Shown here: piece after piece, positions 6,242-9,602 of the stretch
Numbering within the stretch: position 1 is the stretch's first letter
Layout: the number at the start of each line of letters is the position of its first letter
Origin: an uncultured bacterium
GTDB taxonomy: Bacteria; Bdellovibrionota_C; UBA2361; CAKMMH01
Reading direction: 5' to 3'
DNA: 9,602 nt
NCBI GenBank assembly: GCA_927798255.1
Contig: CAKMMH010000057.1
Span: 1-9,602, forward strand
The notes under the pieces: model-generated
The model's database searches: none
The model's input: only the letters and a program-made list of their open reading frames with translations
What the model was told of the DNA's origin: nothing
Translations under genes and position numbers: made by a program

Positions 6242-6304
6242 AAAAAAGCTGGCAAAAATAAAAAAGCTGGCAAATAAAAAAGCTGGCAAATAAAAAAGCT
6301 GGCA
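6242..6304. repeat. Tandem copies of the tRNA-Thr 3' acceptor strand
   Basis: The heptamer GCTGGCA occurs at 6248-6254, 6266-6272, 6282-6288 and 6298-6304, each preceded by a run of A and spaced 18, 16 and 16 bp apart. The last copy is the true 3' acceptor strand of tRNA-Thr. On the tRNA strand the gene is thus followed by three extra TGCCAGC-TTTTTT-ATT units. Replication slippage or a trace of integration at the tRNA 3' end could both produce it. Confidence 0.9.
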
Positions 6305-6369
6305 AAGAGACTTGAACTCCCAACCTACTGATTACAAATCAGTTGCTCTACCAATTGAGCTATGCCAGC
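6297..6369 (-). tRNA. tRNA-Thr (anticodon UGU)
   Basis: On the minus strand a 73-nt cloverleaf folds fully: acceptor GCTGGCA/TGCCAGC, D-stem GCTC/GAGC, anticodon stem ACTGA/TCAGT with loop TTTGTAA (anticodon TGT), and T-arm GGGAG-TTCAAGT-CTCTT with two G-U pairs. CCA is not encoded; the mature end is followed by a T6 run and the tandem acceptor copies. It is last in transcription order of the cluster. Confidence 0.95.
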
Positions 6370-6461
6370 ATAAGAAAAGATATATGAAACTTTTTAGATA
6401 TTACTAAAATATTATTTTTTTAGCAAGATAAAATTTTAGCTTTATCAAAATAAAAAGAAAC

Positions 6462-6544
6462 TGGCGAGGATTGGTTTCGAACCAATGTAGGCGCAAGCCA
6501 ACGGATTTACAGTCCGTCCCCTTTAACCACTCGGGCACCTCGCC
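6462..6544 (-). tRNA. tRNA-Tyr (anticodon GUA)
   Basis: A class II tRNA of 83 nt on the minus strand. The acceptor stem is GGCGAGG/CCTCGCC with discriminator A. The anticodon stem ACGGA/TCCGT holds loop CTGTAAA (anticodon GTA). A long variable arm with GGC-TTGC-GCC follows, then T-stem ATTGG/CCAAT around TTCGAAC. CCA is not encoded. It lies 42 bp downstream of tRNA-Gly and 92 bp upstream of tRNA-Thr. Confidence 0.96.
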
Positions 6545-6586
6545 ATAAAATATAACACATTACAAAAAATGTATCATAAAAAAATA

Positions 6587-6659
6587 AGCGGGAAACGAGA
6601 CTCGAACCCGCAACCTCCAGCTTGGAAGGCTGATGCTCTACCAATTGAGCTATTCCCGC
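6587..6659 (-). tRNA. tRNA-Gly (anticodon UCC)
   Basis: A 73-nt tRNA on the minus strand with acceptor GCGGGAA/TTCCCGC, D-stem GCTC/GAGC, anticodon stem TCAGC/GCTGG with loop CTTCCAA (anticodon TCC), and T-loop TTCGAGT. The discriminator is U, as usual for bacterial tRNA-Gly. CCA is not encoded. It is the first gene of the cluster, divergent from the glycosyltransferase gene. I see no clear promoter in the A+T-rich gap upstream. Confidence 0.96.
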
Positions 6660-6859
6660 ATGAAAAACAATGCTCTATTAATATTTCATAAAATGACAAA
6701 AAAACCAATAGTTTTGTAAAAAAAAAATCATTTTTGTGTAATTTTTCTAAAAAATAACTAAAAACCCCCCTCTTTTTACTTCAATCTAATGCTAAAAAAT
6801 GATACCTTTATTGCCTAGAATATGTTGTTAATAGTATCGTTTTTAAAGAAGTAATAAAA

Positions 6860-7936
6860 ATGAAAGTATTATATTGTTGTAGTTTTATTGATAATTGTGA
6901 ACTTGCTTATCTTACAGGATTAGCAAAAAGAGGTGTTAAGTATTATGTAGTAGCCCCAGATGTGCCAAACTTTCAAAAATTAAAAGAAAGTAATCTCGTA
7001 AAACATCTAACATTTAAAACAAAATCAAAACTTTCAATTGGTGCTATTGTAAAATTTAAAGAACTTATTAAAAATTTTAAACCTGATGTAATTCATTGTG
7101 TTGATGGGAAAAGTTTATCATGCGTAATAATCGCTTTAAGATTATTAAAATCAAATATTCCGCTTATTGCTTATCGTGGCACAATGGGAAATTTATCAAG
7201 ATGGGATTTAGGTACTTGGCTTGCACATAGAAATCCAAGAATTAATAAAATTACTTGCGTATCAGATGCTGTAAGAAAATCATTAATTGAAAACGGTATT
7301 CCAAAAGAAAAATTAATAACAGTTTACAAAGGACATAGCCTCGATTGGTATCAAGAGAAATATTCTATTGATAAGCATATGTTAAACATTGGAAATAATG
7401 ATAAGCTTATTTCTTGTGTTGCAAACGATAGACCTCACAAAGGTCTTCATGTTTTAATTAAAGCTTTTCATAATGTTAAAAATCAAAATTCACATTTACT
7501 TTTAATTGGAAACATTAAGAGTAAAAAGCTTATAAACCTATGCAACAGTGGCAAAAATAAAGATAGGATTCATATTTTAGGCTATATTCCAAATGCTTGG
7601 ATGGTATCAGGTGCAACAGATATTTTTGTAATGCCATCTACTGCAAGAGAAGGACTTGCGCGTTCTGTAATAGAGGCTATGGCTCAAGGAGTCCCTGCAA
7701 TAGTATCAGATATTGGCGGCCTTCCAGAAATAGTAAGAAATAGAAAAGATGGGTTTGTCGTAAAGGGTGGAGATGTTGAAGCACTAGCAAATGCTCTTGA
7801 TAAACTAGTATCAAATGAAAAGCTCTTAAATGAATTTTCAAAATCAGCAAAAGAACGCATAGAAAAATCATTTAATACACTTACAACGCAAGAAAAGCTT
7901 CTTTCACTTTACAAAGTGTTAAGTGGAAAAAGATAA
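6860..7936 (+). CDS. GT4-family glycosyltransferase
   Basis: A 358-residue GT-B-fold glycosyltransferase, normal for family GT4, probably transferring a sugar from a nucleotide donor during synthesis of a cell-envelope glycan at the inner face of the membrane. The N-terminal acceptor domain starts MKVLYCCSFID and includes KPDVIHCVDGK; ITCVSDAVRKSL and GIPKEKLITVYKGH mark the interdomain region. The C-terminal donor domain shows VANDRPHKGLHVLIKAF, then the hallmark E264-x7-E272 pair in REGLARSVIEAMAQGVP and the GGLPEIV phosphate loop. Only a weak AGAAG precedes the ATG at 6860. TTGCCT (6811) and TATCGT (6835) form a weak promoter guess. The gene stands alone, with no other glycan genes in view, so its product cannot be named. 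Confidence 0.9.
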   Translation: MKVLYCCSFIDNCELAYLTGLAKRGVKYYVVAPDVPNFQKLKESNLVKHLTFKTKSKLSIGAIVKFKELIKNFKPDVIHCVDGKSLSCVIIALRLLKSNIPLIAYRGTMGNLSRWDLGTWLAHRNPRINKITCVSDAVRKSLIENGIPKEKLITVYKGHSLDWYQEKYSIDKHMLNIGNNDKLISCVANDRPHKGLHVLIKAFHNVKNQNSHLLLIGNIKSKKLINLCNSGKNKDRIHILGYIPNAWMVSGATDIFVMPSTAREGLARSVIEAMAQGVPAIVSDIGGLPEIVRNRKDGFVVKGGDVEALANALDKLVSNEKLLNEFSKSAKERIEKSFNTLTTQEKLLSLYKVLSGKR

Positions 7937-7977
7937 AAGAAACAAAATTAAAAAGAAAGATTTTTATCTTTTCAGCT

Positions 7978-8460
7978 ATGATTACAATTAATGTTGATGG
8001 TGGAGTCTTTAATTATAGGGCGTGAGTATTTATTACAAACAGAAAAGAAGATTTAGTTCTATTACAAGATATTGGTGACTATCTTGTCTTGCCTGATGGT
8101 AGAGTTGAAATGCTTGAAAGTGCAGAAGATGCCTCAAAAAGAGTGCTTAAAGAAGAGTTAGGATTAGAAGTAGAATCTTTAACGTTAAAAATTATCAATA
8201 AAAATTTCTTTAAGGCACATAACAAATCATATCATGAAATTGGTTTTTATTATAAGTACGTATTAGATACAGGTAGCAATTTATTTTTAAACAAAGACTC
8301 ATTTTAAGGCCTAGAGGGAAAAGATTATATTTTTAAATGGTATAATATTAATAGCCTTGATAACTTTAGAATTGAACCTTTATTTTTTAAAGATACTATT
8401 AAAGATAAATTTAATTATGATAGTATCAAGCATATAGTTACTAATGATCTAGGAAAATAA
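7978..8460 (+). pseudogene. NUDIX hydrolase pseudogene with two nonsense codons
   Basis: A single frame of 161 codons from ATG 7978 to TAA 8460 reads as a complete NUDIX hydrolase apart from two stops. The N-terminal strand MITINVDGGVFNYRA is followed by TGA at 8023-8025, then VFITNRKEDLVLLQ. The middle LPDGRVEMLES...KEELGLEV is the NUDIX box, and HEIGFYYKYVLD follows, with TAA at 8305-8307, then YIFKWYNINSLDNFRIEPLFF. Both stops lie where G-to-T changes would convert GGA or GAA codons. The box G-x5-E-x7-R-E-U-x-E-E-x-G-U is also damaged: the Glu after Arg is Val (RVLKEELGL). The ATG has no ribosome binding site. The central 72-codon frame from 8089 is a fragment, not a small gene. The intact ancestor would have hydrolysed a nucleoside-diphosphate derivative; the substrate is unknown. 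Confidence 0.85.
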
Positions 8461-8474
8461 AAATTTTAAATCGA

Positions 8475-9602
8475 TCAGCGTTTCCTTAGTTCTTTTATCT
8501 TTAAAAATATTATAAACGCTAGTGAAAAAGCAAAAAAATCAGATAGTGGCTGAGCACAAACTACGCCACCTAACTTAAAAAAGTAATCACTTATAAAAAG
8601 AGCTGGAATATAAACTAACCCTTGACGAGAAGTCGAAAGAATAAGTGACGGCCAAGCTTTTCCAATACTTTGAAAAACTACAACAAACACAAAGAACAAT
8701 CCAACAAATGGACCTGTAATGGCAATTATTTTTATAAATTTAGGTGCTAACTTTAAAACTTCATTATCATTAATAAAAAATCTTGCAATATCATATGAAA
8801 ATATAATAAATAACGAACTTAACAAAATCCCTAGAATAAAACTTATTTTTAACGCCTTTAAAATGACCTTGTGCATTTTTTCGTGTTTTAAAGCCGCATA
8901 GTTATACCCTACAAGAGGTTGTACTCCATGAGAGAATCCCATTTGAATAATCGGCATTACTGAAAACGCTCTTCCTGCTATTCCCATGCTTGCAATCGCA
9001 ACTTCTCCATACTTTACTAAAAAATTATTTAAAAATATATGAGCCATACTCATTAATGTTCCGCCAAGAGATGCGGGGAACCCAACTGTTAGCACTTCAA
9101 ATAAAATTGCCTTTCTAAATTTACAATATTTAAAATTTATGGATAAATTAGTCTTTTTGTTTCTTAAAATATACCTTATAAAAAATAATGTTGAAACGAT
9201 ATTTCCAATTACCGTAGCAATACCAGCTCCTAATACTCCTAAATTAAAATACAAAATAAAAAGAGGATCTAAAATAATATTAATTAAATTTCCAATCAAA
9301 ATTCCATGCATCACCTCTTTACTAGCACCTTCAGAACGTAAAATATTTGAAAATGCCATCGTAAAAATTACAAAATATGCACCAAACGAAACACTTAATA
9401 AATAACTTCTTGCAAGATCTTGAGTTAGTGGCGTTGTCCCCATTAAATGAAGGACTGTTGGCATAAAGGTAACAATTATAAAATTATAAATAAATCCTGC
9501 AATTATTATTAAATAACAACAAAGAGAAGAAGCAACTTTTATTGAATAATAATTTTTCTTTCCAAGAAGTCTTGAAATAAGTGAGCTTCCGCCTATTCCA
9601 AA
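8475..9602 (-). CDS. MATE-family multidrug/sodium antiporter, 5' end outside window
   Basis: Inner-membrane exporter of the multidrug and toxic compound extrusion family, which normally has 12 helices in two homologous halves and is driven by Na+ or H+. I translated 375 residues up to the stop at 8475; the frame stays open to the right edge, so about 70-80 N-terminal residues are missing. The internal Met at 9464 is not the true start, because the conserved GIGGSSLISRLLGKK loop lies upstream of it. Later hallmarks are GILIGNLINIILDPLFI with GVLGAGIATVIG in the first half, and FPASLGGTLMSM, GFSHGVQPLVGYNYAA and GKAWPSL in the second. Subgroup (NorM, DinF or MepA) and substrate cannot be decided. 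It converges with the NUDIX pseudogene, 14 bp away. Confidence 0.93.
   Translation of the reverse strand, partial: FGIGGSSLISRLLGKKNYYSIKVASSLCCYLIIIAGFIYNFIIVTFMPTVLHLMGTTPLTQDLARSYLLSVSFGAYFVIFTMAFSNILRSEGASKEVMHGILIGNLINIILDPLFILYFNLGVLGAGIATVIGNIVSTLFFIRYILRNKKTNLSINFKYCKFRKAILFEVLTVGFPASLGGTLMSMAHIFLNNFLVKYGEVAIASMGIAGRAFSVMPIIQMGFSHGVQPLVGYNYAALKHEKMHKVILKALKISFILGILLSSLFIIFSYDIARFFINDNEVLKLAPKFIKIIAITGPFVGLFFVFVVVFQSIGKAWPSLILSTSRQGLVYIPALFISDYFFKLGGVVCAQPLSDFFAFSLAFIIFLKIKELRKR

Noticed and set aside
6242..6304. CRISPR array
   Set aside because: Units are only about 16-18 bp with no unique spacers and derive from the tRNA end.
6761..6775. CCCCCC tract upstream of the glycosyltransferase as a phase-variation switch
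   Set aside because: Six bases is short for a slippage switch, it lies about 90 bp from the gene and there is no clear promoter spacing for it to alter.
7677..7871. Minus-strand 64-codon frame
   Set aside because: Antisense to the conserved donor domain of the glycosyltransferase; Leu/His-rich shadow.
7928..7972. 11-bp inverted repeat AAAAGATAAAA / TTTTATCTTTT after the glycosyltransferase as a terminator
   Set aside because: The stem is almost entirely A-T with a 23-base loop and overlaps the stop codon; it is too weak to call in this composition.
8023..8025. TGA as a recoded codon (selenocysteine, Trp or Gly)
   Set aside because: A TAA also interrupts the same frame, tryptophan is TGG throughout, and no recoding hairpin is evident.
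8089..8307. Independent small NUDIX-like gene of 72 codons
   Set aside because: Homology continues in the same frame on both sides through the stops, so it is an internal piece of the 7978-8460 pseudogene; TTG 8089 also lacks a ribosome binding site.
8719..9405. Two plus-strand frames of 60 and 88 codons
   Set aside because: Antisense shadows of the MATE gene.

Overview
The window is about 70% A+T and densely coded on both strands. The code is standard: TGG is the tryptophan codon, and TGA interrupts only an evidently broken gene. A fermentative L-lactate dehydrogenase and a probable iron-sulfur flavoprotein suggest an anaerobic or fermentative low-GC bacterium. None of the three tRNA genes encodes its CCA end. 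I cannot fix the phylum from sequence alone; a host-associated Bacillota, spirochaete, Fusobacteria or similar low-GC lineage would all fit.

Left part (1-3025): the 5' part of an L-lactate dehydrogenase gene runs off the left edge on the minus strand. Behind it lies a stretch of gene wreckage on the plus strand (about 888-1658). It holds a frameshifted start of a one-pass membrane protein and the C-terminal remnant of what I read as a DUF2791 (BREX-type) P-loop ATPase, probably the scar of a lost defence island. Two intact minus-strand genes follow: a HAD-type phosphatase and a flavoprotein with a compact four-cysteine motif.

Middle (3087-5312): this is the most interesting locus, a self-contained SOS-mutagenesis-like cassette. 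A LexA/UmuD-type self-cleaving repressor (plus strand) is divergent from a two-gene operon (minus strand) of an unrecognised 74-residue protein and a UmuC-like Y-family DNA polymerase. Between them sits a perfect 14-bp inverted repeat with an 11-bp spacer, overlapping the operon's probable -35 box. The likely logic is that the repressor holds both promoters off until RecA-stimulated cleavage at Cys98-Gly99 releases the polymerase. The repressor gene has no ribosome binding site and may be leaderless.

Right part (5313-9602): a TRIC/UPF0126 membrane protein is followed by a minus-strand tRNA cluster (Gly-UCC, Tyr-GUA, Thr-UGU in transcription order). The 3' end of tRNA-Thr is followed by three extra tandem copies of its acceptor strand. 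Then come a GT4 glycosyltransferase, a NUDIX hydrolase pseudogene with two nonsense codons and a damaged NUDIX box, and a MATE-family exporter that runs off the right edge.
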